Shown piece after piece: positions 15,867-24,811 of a DNA stretch of 64,000 bases. Source of the stretch: Blastomonas aquatica (GTDB lineage Bacteria; Pseudomonadota; Alphaproteobacteria; Sphingomonadales; Sphingomonadaceae); the NCBI RefSeq assembly GCF_014639875.1, contig NZ_BMGD01000006.1, positions 1 to 64,000 of the forward strand, written 5' to 3'. The notes beneath the pieces are model-generated. The model did not search any database. It was not told the DNA's origin and was given only the letters and a program-made list of their open reading frames with translations. How positions within the stretch are numbered: the stretch's first letter is position 1; the number at the start of each line of letters is the position of its first letter. A program made the translations under genes and the position numbers.

Positions 15867-16193
15867 TCAGAGTCGGTCTAGGAACTTATTGGTGGTTTTG
15901 TCGTAGCAGAATGCGGGCGACGGACGATGAATGAGAACACCGCGTCGCAACACGACAATCACTATGCAATGTTTCGTTTGTCCCTCGAAATAGAACCCTG
16001 CTGTCTCATCATACCGATCATAGGTTTTGCGTTCTTCTGGATCGAGTCGACGTAATGCGTCATCTAATATAACTGTGTCGATATCACCACCAATTCGCAG
16101 ATCATCCAAACGAACGAACTTCGAGTCTGCGGAGCTGTTCGACGAACATGAAATCGCCATTAGCGCGACGGTTAGAGATAAACAAACTCGCAT
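15867..16193 (-). CDS. small putative lipoprotein
   Basis: A 108-residue protein with a hydrophobic N-terminus (VCLSLTVALMAISCSS) that ends in a lipobox-like ISC, suggesting lipidation near Cys16. The remaining region is charged and contains KTYDRYDETAGFYFEG. I do not recognise the family. Its sequence is less GC-rich than its neighbours. The upstream GAAGTGAAGG is a plausible ribosome binding site. Confidence 0.5.
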   Translation of the reverse strand: MRVCLSLTVALMAISCSSNSSADSKFVRLDDLRIGGDIDTVILDDALRRLDPEERKTYDRYDETAGFYFEGQTKHCIVIVVLRRGVLIHRPSPAFCYDKTTNKFLDRL

Positions 16194-16365
16194 CCTTCAC
16201 TTCTGCCGCAAGATTCTGAAGTCAGCAATGGGGTCGGCAAAAGAATTTCCGGTTTTGGCGACATCGCTGCGTTAGCTGCCTGACCAGTTTTGGATGCGCG
16301 CCGATCCGGCGTAAGCGACCGATTGTGAGCAGATTCTTGAACGTCCGGTCAAACACTGGTGATCT

Positions 16366-16728
16366 TTACACGGCATCGCCGGCCGCACTTGGTGGCTCTG
16401 GTCTGTCGCCCTTGCTTTGGCGGTCACTCTTTCCTGAAAGTTCGGCACTTTCACGCTTCAATGGCCGCGAAACCGGACATACTTCCTGCACGTAGGAATT
16501 GAGTGTGTTGACGAGGTTCTCGGGGATCATGCGGTAATAGACAAATTGCCCGCGCTTCTCGCTTGCGATTAGGCCAGCGTTTTCCAGGATCGAGAGATGT
16601 TGGGAAACCGCGGGCTTCGACATGTCAAAGCGCGCGGCGATCTCGCCCGCGTTCAGTTCGGCCTCCGATAGGTAAGCAAGGATCTTGCGCCTTGGCGTCG
16701 AGGCGAGCGCTTCGAAAGTTTTCTGCAT
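16366..16728 (-). CDS. ArsR family winged-helix repressor
   Basis: A 120-residue ArsR/SmtB-fold regulator. It starts MQKTFEALASTPRRKILAYL and has the recognition segment FDMSKPAVSQHLSILENAGL at about 38-57, then the wing SEKRGQFVYYRM. I see no Cys-rich metal site, so it resembles the SdpR autorepressor subgroup more than metal sensors. The C-terminal 30 residues are low-complexity. A longer frame running to 17535 is an artefact that overlaps the divergent desaturase. It should control itself and the divergent 16818-19099 pair through the palindromes at 16750-16780. Confidence 0.85.
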   Translation of the reverse strand: MQKTFEALASTPRRKILAYLSEAELNAGEIAARFDMSKPAVSQHLSILENAGLIASEKRGQFVYYRMIPENLVNTLNSYVQEVCPVSRPLKRESAELSGKSDRQSKGDRPEPPSAAGDAV

Positions 16729-16749
16729 GGTCCTATTTAAGGAATAAGC

Positions 16750-16780
16750 TAATCGCTTGACAAGCGCTTTTAGACGATTA
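16750..16780. promoter_or_regulatory. nested palindromes, probable ArsR operator
   Basis: CGCTTGACAAGCG (16754-16766) is a perfect 6+1+6 palindrome, and TAATCG (16750-16755) pairs with CGATTA (16775-16780) around it. The site lies in the 89-bp space between the arsR-like gene and the divergent desaturase gene, where an ArsR autorepressor would be expected to bind. Confidence 0.55.
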
Positions 16781-16817
16781 AGCCATAAGTTAAATACTTT
16801 GTGTAAGGGAGTGGCGA

Positions 16818-17780
16818 GTGGAGATCGAGGGCGACTTGGTAGACCGTTGCCGGGTAAACAGCCTCGTTGAGGTGCCCGGCTGCGAGCCTGTCCACGGATT
16901 GGTGCGCTGGGACCCGGTGCATTCGGTATGGAACGGCGGGATGCTGAGCGCATCACTTGTGCTTGGCCCGGTGTTTCTGACTTGGGACGCAGTGTTGGCA
17001 TTCGTGATTTTGACCGGTGCCTCACTGTTGCTGGGGCACAGTGTGGGATTTCATCGCCGCCTGATCCATCGCAGTTTTGCCTGCCCGCTGTGGCTTGAGC
17101 GTGCGCTGGTCTGGATCGGCACCTGCGTGGGCATGAGCGGCCCCTTGTGGATGATTCGCACCCATGACCTGCGCGATTGGGCGCAGCGAAATCCGCAATG
17201 CCATGATTACCTTGCGCATCGCGGTGGGATGTTGCGGGACTATATCTGGCAGGTCCACTGTCGCCTGATACTCGACCATCCTCCCGGCTTCGATCTTGGA
17301 GGTGCCGGGCGCGACCCATTCTATCGCTTTCTGGAACGGACATGGATGTTGCAGCAGTTGCCGATTGCCGCGCTGCTGTTTCTGCTCGGTGGATGGGGTT
17401 GGGTGATCTGGGGCGTTTGCGTCCGGGTGACGGTATCGGTGACCGGGCACTGGTTTGTGGGCCATCTAGCCCATACACGAGGGCCGCAAAGCTGGCAGGT
17501 CGTGGATGCAGGTGTGCAGGCGCATGATGTGCCATGGGCCGCCATCCCGACCATGGGTGAGGCTTGGCACAACAACCATCACGCCTACCCCGGTTCAGCG
17601 CGGATTGGCATCCACCCTGGCCAGTCGGATTGGGGCTATGCCTTCATCTGCCTCCTTCGGCGCGCGGGTCTTGCTTGGGATATCGTGCTGCCGGAGCAGC
17701 TTGACCGGGCCGAGGCGATCAAGCGCGTCGCTTCGCCGCCTAGCAAAGCCGCGGAAGGTCTGACGGAGGCCCGGACATGA
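16818..17780 (+). CDS. fatty acid desaturase family protein
   Basis: A 320-residue integral membrane di-iron desaturase-like protein. Histidine motifs are present but imperfect: LGHSVGFHRRLIHRSF (H-x4-H type), and HNNHHAYPGSAR near residue 257 (HxxHH). The middle motif, usually HRxHH, reads RTHDLRDW, so one histidine pair is missing. It has four hydrophobic stretches. The start is a GTG preceded by AAGGGAG. It overlaps the next gene by ATGA, and both are likely repressed by the divergent ArsR-type protein. Substrate may differ from ordinary acyl chains. Confidence 0.75.
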   Translation: MEIEGDLVDRCRVNSLVEVPGCEPVHGLVRWDPVHSVWNGGMLSASLVLGPVFLTWDAVLAFVILTGASLLLGHSVGFHRRLIHRSFACPLWLERALVWIGTCVGMSGPLWMIRTHDLRDWAQRNPQCHDYLAHRGGMLRDYIWQVHCRLILDHPPGFDLGGAGRDPFYRFLERTWMLQQLPIAALLFLLGGWGWVIWGVCVRVTVSVTGHWFVGHLAHTRGPQSWQVVDAGVQAHDVPWAAIPTMGEAWHNNHHAYPGSARIGIHPGQSDWGYAFICLLRRAGLAWDIVLPEQLDRAEAIKRVASPPSKAAEGLTEART

Positions 17781-19099
17781 GCGCCGGTTGGCCCGAATTG
17801 GTGCGGCGATCGGCCTATTCTGCAGCGTCATTTGCCCTGATCGCCAGTCAGAATCTGGTCGCCTGGGGCGCGATAAAGGCTTTCTCCGTTGAACGAGTGC
17901 TTGATGTCGAATTCTGGCTGACGCCGCTCAGTAGTGCGATGTCGATATCATCTTTGCCGCCGATCTGGGGCGCCGTCATCTTCGCCTATTCCTTGCTGGT
18001 GGCGTGGCTGCTGGCCTTGATGTCCTTCCAGCTGGCGCGGCGGACAAACCGGGGTTTCATCCTCGCGGTGGGCAGCGTCGTCCCGGTACTGCAGCTGGGA
18101 GCCATCCTGCTCAACGCGGTGCTCCCAGCGCGCAAAGCGGTTGATGAAATGCAGCAATCCAGAGCGACCTCGGCGAAAAACGTCACGATGGGACTCATTG
18201 CCGGGATCGCGCTCGTCGTACTTGCGGTGCTGATTTCTGCCGTGACCTTTGGCGCCTACGGTTATGGGCTATTCGTCATGACTCCCTTCCTCGTCGGGAT
18301 AACGTGCGGTTACCTGGTGAATGAGCAGAGCGACCTTGGTGCATCGACCACCATGAAGCTGGTGATTGCGGCAGCGGGTTTGGGAAGTCTGGCCCTCGTC
18401 GTTCTCGCCCTTGAAGGGATTGTCTGCATCATCCTCGCGGCACCGCTGGCAATCCCTATCGTCATGCTCGGCGGGGTCATAGGCAGAGGGCTAGCGATCG
18501 CACGCCACAATCGGCGCACCCCGCTCGCCAGCGTCGCCATCTTGCCGATGGTCTTCATGCTGGAGGCTGCCATGCCGCCCGATGCGCCAATCGTAACACA
18601 ATATGATATCGAGATTGCAGCACCCGCGGAACAAGTCTGGCAGGCGCTGATCAGTTCGGAACCGATCGCTCCAGTACCGGGTCTTCCCGCGCTGGCGGGC
18701 CTCGCTTATCCAATCAAGGGCACGCTGAAAGATGAAGGGCTCGGCGCAACTCGCATGGGCGTGTTCTCGACCGGAACGGCAATCGAGGTCGTGACCGAAT
18801 GGGAACCGAACAGGTTGCTGGCTTTCAGGGTCGAGGATGAAGCGCCGGCAATGGAGGAAATGAGTCCCTATCGCCGTGTGCATGCCCCACATGTTGAGGG
18901 CTATTTCACCACCGGCGAAACGCGTTTTGTGCTGGTGCCGCTGGCGGGCAACCGCACCCGGCTGAAAATCTCTTCAGAACACCGTCTTCGGATTGACCCC
19001 GTGCCCTACTGGGAGCCGATCGCGCGGCTTACCATCCACGAGAATGTCAGCCGTGTGTTGACCGACATCAAAGCCAAATCCGAACTCGACCACACCTGA
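17777..19099 (+). CDS. multi-pass membrane protein with SRPBCC domain
   Basis: A 440-residue protein. The first 265 residues hold about seven hydrophobic segments (for example IWGAVIFAYSLLVAWLLALM and MGLIAGIALVVLAVLISAV). From about residue 275 a START/SRPBCC lipid-binding domain follows (QYDIEIAAPAEQVWQALI to RLTIHENVSRVLTDIK). A soluble lipid pocket on a membrane base, translationally coupled to a desaturase, suggests handling of a hydrophobic substrate such as a fatty acid or polyketide. The exact function is not known. Confidence 0.75.
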   Translation: MSAGWPELVRRSAYSAASFALIASQNLVAWGAIKAFSVERVLDVEFWLTPLSSAMSISSLPPIWGAVIFAYSLLVAWLLALMSFQLARRTNRGFILAVGSVVPVLQLGAILLNAVLPARKAVDEMQQSRATSAKNVTMGLIAGIALVVLAVLISAVTFGAYGYGLFVMTPFLVGITCGYLVNEQSDLGASTTMKLVIAAAGLGSLALVVLALEGIVCIILAAPLAIPIVMLGGVIGRGLAIARHNRRTPLASVAILPMVFMLEAAMPPDAPIVTQYDIEIAAPAEQVWQALISSEPIAPVPGLPALAGLAYPIKGTLKDEGLGATRMGVFSTGTAIEVVTEWEPNRLLAFRVEDEAPAMEEMSPYRRVHAPHVEGYFTTGETRFVLVPLAGNRTRLKISSEHRLRIDPVPYWEPIARLTIHENVSRVLTDIKAKSELDHT

Positions 19100-19238
19100 A
19101 AGTGATGCTCTTTAGGTACTATGGCTTGCTCCGCTGGAAGCCGTGACGGTCTACCAAACACTTGAGAGAAGGCTCAAAAATGTGACCGCAGGAATCACCG
19201 TTTCTGTACTTAGCTGGTCGTTCGTGCAAACGATCTAT

Positions 19239-20156
19239 TCAGTCTGGAGTGTTGTTGCTTGCTGAAGCTCTTTTCGAGAAAAGGGCAATTTCACGGTAAA
19301 CCTCTCGCACCGTTTCGAACAGCGAGTGAAAATCACAATGCGAGATCGGTGCATGGCGGAAAATGCCGTATCGATTCTCCGGGTGCATTGTCATGATTCT
19401 ATCGTCATAGAACTCTTCAAAGAAGCGCATGCCCGACTGATCCTCATCAAAAAGATGGTGAACGAAAGCCTGGGCGTCATATGATGATGGGTTGGGGTTG
19501 CCCATCTTTATAAGTTGTCGCCGAATAAGCGAGAATAGAGCATCTAAAGCTACGTAGAGGGGGTAATTTGCTTCTTCCGCAAGCTCGAAGTGCATCGCAA
19601 TCATTCGAGACTTTAGCAGGGCATGAAGTCCCCGCATCATAAGATCGTCGTCCCTGCTAACCGCTGAAAATACGTCTGCTAGTTTTGTAAGGCTCAGCGG
19701 TAAATGATGATACTCAAATGGGGCTCCTTCGCTCGCCACAATCGGTGGCGAGGTAGCAAAGCGGCGCATCCCCTCGATTTCCGCTTGCAAAGCTCCTCCC
19801 GCCTTTCGTAGGAAGTCATGGTCGTGTAGCGGCCCGTTGTATTCGACGGCGAAAGAGTCCGACACCGGGTACGGAGCCACGACACCTTCGTCTAAGCCAA
19901 GAGCCATAACCATAGCGGAGAGGAATCGAACTTCGACGTCCGCGAGGTCATCGAACTCGGTATAGTATTCCCGGTCTTTTGCATTTGGAATGTGACGGCA
20001 CGCGGTAAACATGATGCTCTCGGTTTGATGGGCTACGGCCTCCACCAAGCGGATCGGGTCTGCCCAATACCGGCCAAATGGAGACATTGGCCGTAGCACG
20101 ACGTGAGGTCGGCCTTTCCAGTGAGGGACGTTACGCAAGGTCAGGTTCACCAGCAC
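19239..20156 (-). CDS. hypothetical protein, lower GC than neighbours
   Basis: A 305-residue, apparently soluble protein with no signal peptide or membrane segment. Features include many His, Phe and Tyr residues, a central DVFSAVSRDDDLMMRGLHAL region and a C-terminal HENRYG-like MHPENRYGIFRHAPISHCDF. Codon use is AT-richer than the flanking genes, suggesting recent acquisition. I do not recognise the family, and no neighbour gives a clue. The start at 20156 is uncertain, with possible later ATG codons. Confidence 0.6.
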   Translation of the reverse strand: MLVNLTLRNVPHWKGRPHVVLRPMSPFGRYWADPIRLVEAVAHQTESIMFTACRHIPNAKDREYYTEFDDLADVEVRFLSAMVMALGLDEGVVAPYPVSDSFAVEYNGPLHDHDFLRKAGGALQAEIEGMRRFATSPPIVASEGAPFEYHHLPLSLTKLADVFSAVSRDDDLMMRGLHALLKSRMIAMHFELAEEANYPLYVALDALFSLIRRQLIKMGNPNPSSYDAQAFVHHLFDEDQSGMRFFEEFYDDRIMTMHPENRYGIFRHAPISHCDFHSLFETVREVYREIALFSKRASASNNTPD

Positions 20157-20893
20157 AGCTTGACCTGTCCTACTTCAAAAGTCACGCGAACTATCAAACG
20201 CCGATTTGCCTGATTTCCCCTGCGCGCCTCCGAAAGCAAGAAATCGCCAACCTCAACGGGCATGGTTTTCAACGATCGGGGCTACCGGGCAAACGGCCTA
20301 CGCTCGGTCTTAGGAACAGCTGCCGCAAATCGCGGCCATCTCGATAACCCGCTAAGCCCCATACCCAGCTACGATTGGCAAGTATGTCCGCTTTCAGGCA
20401 AACGGGGGGCGAGCTACAATGACCGATATTAGGGCGCAAACCTGACTGGCCGCTCTGGAGCTTCCGTTTAGCAGTCTCTGCAGAGCAGCTATTCGCAGCA
20501 GCTGCCAGAACGGCGTGCTATGGGTCGGGTACGGGCGCCGACCGCAAACGCCTGATATATTAGCATGAGCTGTGCAGCACCCGCGCAACCGCCGACATCG
20601 TACCCCTTTGGCATCGAGCGCGCGTATCACGTAGCGCTAATCGTTCACCGACGTCGCGAACCCCAGCGACTTTTAGTTACTGCGTCGCAATAGAACCAAT
20701 ACTGGTCCAAACTCTCATCTCAAGAGACTTTCCCGTAAAAACCTGGGCTGATAAGCTATCCTAGCTGTCGCCATCGCTAGATCGCGGGCTGCGGTAACAG
20801 CAGCATAATGATGGGATAAACAGAGGCACATGGTGCATCAACCATTCGGCGATTCCGGACGGGAACCGGAGATTGCCGATCTGAAGGGGTGGC
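20157..20893. other. intergenic, repeat remnants
   Basis: No gene recognised across about 740 bp. 20300-20410 resembles degenerate sphingomonad intergenic repeats; TATGTCCGCTTTC at 20383-20395 is close to the CATGTCGGCTTTC copies at 9801 and 14048. The right end contains the luxR upstream region, in which I could not identify a promoter with confidence. Confidence 0.5.
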
Positions 20894-21694
20894 TTGCAGG
20901 GTCGACGTGTCGGAACCGCGCCTGCTGCCGGGTTTTTGAACGTGAACCAATGGCACCTGACACAGGAGCTGTCGCAGGAGATTTCCTGCGCGACGGATGA
21001 AGTCGCTCTCTTTGCTGCGCTGGAAAAGGCGACAGCGCTGATGGACTTCGATCATTTCGCACTGACATATGACCGACGAGGTCTGTCGGAGCCCGGCAAT
21101 CTGCTGGTGCACAACTACCCTCAGAGTTGGGCCACAGTGTACAACGGGTTCGATCTTGGCAAGGCCGACCCGGTGCGCCGAGCCGGCGAGCGCGCGCTAA
21201 CCGGGTTCAGCTGGCGCCAGCTCGAGCACTATATTCCGCTGACCACCGGGGACAGGCAGATGCTGGCGGTCGGCCGCGAAAATGGCCTTGCCGATGGTTA
21301 TACGGTGCCAAGGCACCTCGTCGGCGAAGCGAGCGGGACCTGTACCTTCGTCATCGGCTGCGAGCGGGATATGCCTGACTATGTCCTTCACTGTGCCGAA
21401 ATCGTCGGCGCAACCGCCCTGGCTGCCGCACGCAGAATCAGTGGATCAAAACCTGTTGATCCAAGGCCTGTTCTGAGCGAGCGGCAACGCGAATGCGTCT
21501 TGTGGTCGGCGCGTGGCAAGACAGCAGGTGAAATCGCAGCAATCCTGGGAATCAGCGAGGAGACGGTAGTCCAGCACCTCAAAAATGCCCGCGAACGATA
21601 CGATGTGCACGGCCGCCAGATGCTGATCCTGTGCGCGCTGTTCGACGGGCTCATCGGGTTCTCCGATATTTTCGACTGGTGGACGCCAGCCTGA
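20894..21694 (+). CDS. luxR: LuxR family autoinducer-binding regulator
   Basis: An AHL-responsive regulator. The N-terminal two-thirds is the autoinducer-binding domain (MDFDHFALTYD, NYPQSWATVYNGFDLGKADPV), and residues from about 190 are the LuxR helix-turn-helix (LSERQRECVLWSARGKTAGEIAAILGISEETVVQHLKNA is its span; I name the ends SERQRECV and HLKNA). The TTG start at 20894 has AAGGGG 4 bp upstream; a GTG at 20942 is the alternative and fits the usual family start better. It is followed by luxI after 153 bp. Confidence 0.88.
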   Translation: MQGRRVGTAPAAGFLNVNQWHLTQELSQEISCATDEVALFAALEKATALMDFDHFALTYDRRGLSEPGNLLVHNYPQSWATVYNGFDLGKADPVRRAGERALTGFSWRQLEHYIPLTTGDRQMLAVGRENGLADGYTVPRHLVGEASGTCTFVIGCERDMPDYVLHCAEIVGATALAAARRISGSKPVDPRPVLSERQRECVLWSARGKTAGEIAAILGISEETVVQHLKNARERYDVHGRQMLILCALFDGLIGFSDIFDWWTPA

Positions 21695-21782
21695 GTGCCC
21701 TGCCAGTCCGGGGAATCCTGGTGGAAGCGAATTCGCTGCCTCTGAAACGGCGGGCAGCGGCGGAACACCCCATCCCCTGAAA

Positions 21783-21794
21783 CTGGTATACCAG
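21783..21794. promoter_or_regulatory. candidate lux-type operator
   Basis: CTGGTATACCAG is a perfect 12-bp palindrome in the 153-bp luxR-luxI gap, 53 bp before the luxI start. Lux-type boxes are 18-20 bp palindromes with CTG/CAG half-sites, so this core fits. It could let LuxR autoinduce luxI-phyH-gntR. Confidence 0.5.
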
Positions 21795-21847
21795 CAAATG
21801 CGCGGTCGTGGTCTGTCTGAAGGACAACAGTCCTCAAAGGAACAGCC

Positions 21848-22471
21848 ATGATCAATGTCTCCGCCCGGGTTCAGCCTTCATGCCAGAAGGAGGCCATGCG
21901 CGCCATGTTTGCCGCCCGAAAGCAGGTGTTCGTCGACCTGCTGGGCTGGGATCTGCCGGTGCTGGAGGACAGGTTTGAGATCGATCAGTTCGACACACCT
22001 GATGCACGCTACCTGATCCTGCTCGGCGCCGAGGGACAGCACCGCGCCTCGGCAAGGCTTCTGCCCAGTACAGGCCCGCATATCCTCGGCGATCTGTACC
22101 CACATCTGTGCGACGGCGAGGTGCCAAGGGGTCCTGCCATCCTGGAGATCTCGCGGTTCTGCCTCGACAGGGACCAGGATTCAGCGTCGCGCCTGTCTGC
22201 GCGCAACCAGCTGGTCACGGCGCTGGTCGACCATGCGCTGCGCGAAGGCATCGGCTGCTACACGGGCGTTGCCGAACTTGGCTGGCTGGCGCAGATCCTG
22301 CGTTTCGGCTGGCATTGTGAGCCGCTGGGAGAACCGAAGGGCGACATAGGATCAAAGATCGGAGCCCTTTCGATCCGGATCGATAACGAAACACGCGCCA
22401 GTCTGAAGTGCACGGGAATTTATGCCCCCCTGTCACTGCAGCTCGTCGAGAGCCGGGAGCCTGTCGCATGA
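21848..22471 (+). CDS. luxI: acyl-homoserine-lactone synthase
   Basis: LuxI makes the AHL signal from S-adenosylmethionine and an acyl donor. The invariant residues are present: R24 and F28 (ARKQVF), W34, D46 and D49 (EIDQFD), R70, E100 and R103 (EISRF). Length, 207 residues, is normal. AAAGGAA stands 6 bp before the ATG. Its stop overlaps the phyH start as ATGA. Confidence 0.95.
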   Translation: MINVSARVQPSCQKEAMRAMFAARKQVFVDLLGWDLPVLEDRFEIDQFDTPDARYLILLGAEGQHRASARLLPSTGPHILGDLYPHLCDGEVPRGPAILEISRFCLDRDQDSASRLSARNQLVTALVDHALREGIGCYTGVAELGWLAQILRFGWHCEPLGEPKGDIGSKIGALSIRIDNETRASLKCTGIYAPLSLQLVESREPVA

Positions 22472-23334
22472 GCACGATATCGTCCGAACAGCTGGCCGCT
22501 GCGCTGCTCGATACGGGCTTTTGCATCGTGCCCGATCTCATTCCTCGCACCACGATCGATGCGCTGGCTCACGATCTGGACCGTGTGTTCGCTGCCACGC
22601 CCTTCGGCCAGGGCAGTTTCTATGGGTGCAGGACTAAACGTTTCGGTGGCCTCCTCAGGCGATCGGTTCATGCTCACACGCTCGTGCTCGAAAAAACCAT
22701 CCTCGGGGCAGTGCAGGCTATCCTCGGCGAAGCCTGCGACCGGATCCAGCTCAATGTTGCTCAGGCGATTGAGATTCATCCGGGAGAACTGCGCCAGTTC
22801 CCCCATCGCGACCATGACATGTGGAACGGTGAGAAAGGCACGAATGAATATCTCGTCAATGTGATCTGGCCGCTGACACCGTTCACCGCAGACAATGGGG
22901 CAACGCAGATCTATCCGCGCAGCCATGGCGCAGCAGGTTTGGCGAGGCAGGACCCGGGGGAGCCTGTGACTGCGCAATGCAATCCGGGAGCGGCGATCTG
23001 CTTCCTGGGCTCGACCGCGCATGGTGCGGGTGCCAATCTGACGAACGGCGTCAGGCGCGGGATCGTCATCGGCTACAGCCTTGGATGGCTCAAACCTTAT
23101 GAGAACCTCTGGCTGGCCTATCCACCCGCTGTCGCCCGGACGTTCCCGCCCGAGCTTGCAGCTCTGGCAGGCTATGTCCAGCACCGGCCCAATCTCGGAA
23201 ACTATGAAGGCCAGTGCCCGTCCGTACTGCTTGATGATATCGTGCCTGAGCATCTTGCTGCAGTGGATTCCTTGCGTCCCGATCAGACTGCAATGCTGGC
23301 TGAGTTTGCCGAACAGCAGCGTCTCGCAAGGTGA
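22468..23334 (+). CDS. phyH: phytanoyl-CoA dioxygenase family (PhyH) protein
   Basis: A 288-residue Fe(II)/2-oxoglutarate oxygenase of the PhyH family. HRDHDMW supplies the HxD metal ligands near residue 113, and AHGAG supplies the distal histidine. It is coupled to luxI (4-bp overlap) and to the gntR gene (GTGA overlap). PhyH genes downstream of luxI are a known sphingomonad arrangement. It may modify the AHL signal, or hydroxylate something in the adjacent peptide pathway; neither is shown by sequence. Confidence 0.88.
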   Translation: MSTISSEQLAAALLDTGFCIVPDLIPRTTIDALAHDLDRVFAATPFGQGSFYGCRTKRFGGLLRRSVHAHTLVLEKTILGAVQAILGEACDRIQLNVAQAIEIHPGELRQFPHRDHDMWNGEKGTNEYLVNVIWPLTPFTADNGATQIYPRSHGAAGLARQDPGEPVTAQCNPGAAICFLGSTAHGAGANLTNGVRRGIVIGYSLGWLKPYENLWLAYPPAVARTFPPELAALAGYVQHRPNLGNYEGQCPSVLLDDIVPEHLAAVDSLRPDQTAMLAEFAEQQRLAR

Positions 23335-23924
23335 GCCCCGCACATGTCATCGAGCCGACTTATGAGGCGATCAGGCGGCGCCTGATGCAGGGTCACTGGC
23401 CGCCAGGCACGCGGCTCGAGGCTTCAAAAATCGCAGATCAGCTGCATGTCAGCGTCACGCCGGTGCGCGACAGCCTGTACAGGCTGGCTGGCGAGCGGAT
23501 GGTGGATTTCGAGCATGGCGAGGGATTTCACGTACCGCGAATGACTGAAAGCGCATTGCGCAATATGTTAGAACTGCATCTCGTCCTTATTCTCGCTGCC
23601 GTGGCTACCCAAAGCAGCAGTCCGATCGCCCCGCTGGACGGCGAGAATGACAGTTCTGACGGGTTCGGGTCGCTGTTCCGCGAGATCGCCCGTCGTTCCG
23701 GCAATACCGAGCTTACCATCGCTGTCACAGGGCTGGGTGACCGGCTTCTCCCGATCCGGATCGCTGATGTCGCCGTCCTCGACGACACTGCTGAAGAGCT
23801 CGGCAGACTCGAAACGGCGCTGTCAGGCAGCGGGGGCCTGCCAGAAATCCGAATGGTGCTTCTCCACTATCATGAGCGGCGCGCGCGGCAGGCTGATGCC
23901 TATATCCGCCATATCACCGGCTGA
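23331..23924 (+). CDS. GntR family regulator
   Basis: A 197-residue GntR protein. Residues 8-75 form the winged helix (TYEAIRRRLMQGHWPPGTRL, then SVTPVRDSLYRLAGERMV). The C-terminal part is helical as in the FadR/FCD subfamily but short and poor in metal-binding histidines. It starts with GTG overlapping the phyH stop and is the last gene of the luxI operon. GntR regulators occur in lasso peptide loci, so it may act on the lasso promoter. The palindrome at 33285-33303 is a candidate site. Confidence 0.85.
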   Translation: MSPAHVIEPTYEAIRRRLMQGHWPPGTRLEASKIADQLHVSVTPVRDSLYRLAGERMVDFEHGEGFHVPRMTESALRNMLELHLVLILAAVATQSSSPIAPLDGENDSSDGFGSLFREIARRSGNTELTIAVTGLGDRLLPIRIADVAVLDDTAEELGRLETALSGSGGLPEIRMVLLHYHERRARQADAYIRHITG

Positions 23925-24181
23925 ATTAGGATTTCTGCACGCTCCATTTCAATACTATCTGCGAAAAGCACTTTCTGTTGTCCTTGCAACCGCTTCCTGA
24001 CATTATTGCAGAGCACCCCGCAGATCTGGCCGCGCGGTGCGGAATATTCCGCCAGGCATCATGAGCGCCTGTCCATGCAGGGACAAGCGGCCGCAACGGA
24101 TCATGTGACTGTCCTTAAGTCACCGAACGTCGGCGCAGCACTGGATGACGGACAGACCGGCCTTGCCCGGTCTGTCGGTTC

Positions 24182-24811
24182 GTGCCTCACGGGTGCTGTT
24201 GCGTGTCTTCGCCAAAGTGGAAAAGCGTTTCTTCAGGCCGTCACCCGTTTTCGGTGTCATCGGCATGCCATGTCCATCCCGATGACCGGCCGCTTCAGGC
24301 CGAACCGACCGCGCGCGAGGCCGCCGATCTTGATGCGGCATTCCGGGAGCATGGCAAGGCGCTGCTGCAGTTCCTGCGCCGCAAGGCGAGCCCGCAAGAA
24401 GCACCCGATCTGGTCCAGGAGGTTTTCGTGCGGGCAGCGGGCAGCGCTCAGCGCCACAGTCTCGACAATCCGGGCGGCTTCCTGAGGCGCATTGCGCAGA
24501 ACCTTCTGATCGACAGGTCGCGCAAAGCAGGACGGCAAGGTGCGCCGGATCTGTCCTTTTGCGAGGAGCGCGATTTTGCCAGTCCGCCCCAGCAGGCATG
24601 GGATATGGAAGCCGCCGATCTGATGAGCCTGTACGAGGCGGCCGTGGATTCGATGCCCCCCAGGACGCGCGAGGTTTTTCTGATGCACCGGGTCGACGAG
24701 CTGAGCTATCGCGAGATACACAATCGGCTGGGGATCAGCGTTGCAACGGTGGAATATCACATGATGAAGGCGCTCGCGCATATCGCGAAGGCTGTGGATT
24801 ATGACCGATGA
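24182..24811 (+). CDS. ECF (FecI-type) sigma factor
   Basis: An extracytoplasmic-function sigma factor with region 2 (QEAPDLVQEVFVRA, then NPGGFLRRIAQNLLIDRSRK) and region 4 (MPPRTREVFLMHRVDELSYREI and GISVATVEYHM). It is paired with the FecR-like gene by an ATGA overlap and precedes a TonB receptor: the FecI-FecR-FecA signalling layout. The true start is uncertain. GTG codons at 24182 and 24254 are possible, and the first 40 residues have no family resemblance. Confidence 0.88.
   Translation: MPHGCCCVSSPKWKSVSSGRHPFSVSSACHVHPDDRPLQAEPTAREAADLDAAFREHGKALLQFLRRKASPQEAPDLVQEVFVRAAGSAQRHSLDNPGGFLRRIAQNLLIDRSRKAGRQGAPDLSFCEERDFASPPQQAWDMEAADLMSLYEAAVDSMPPRTREVFLMHRVDELSYREIHNRLGISVATVEYHMMKALAHIAKAVDYDR

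Noticed and set aside
16366..17535. 389-codon leftward frame containing the ArsR gene
   Set aside because: Only the last 120 codons have family resemblance; the rest is antisense to the desaturase gene.
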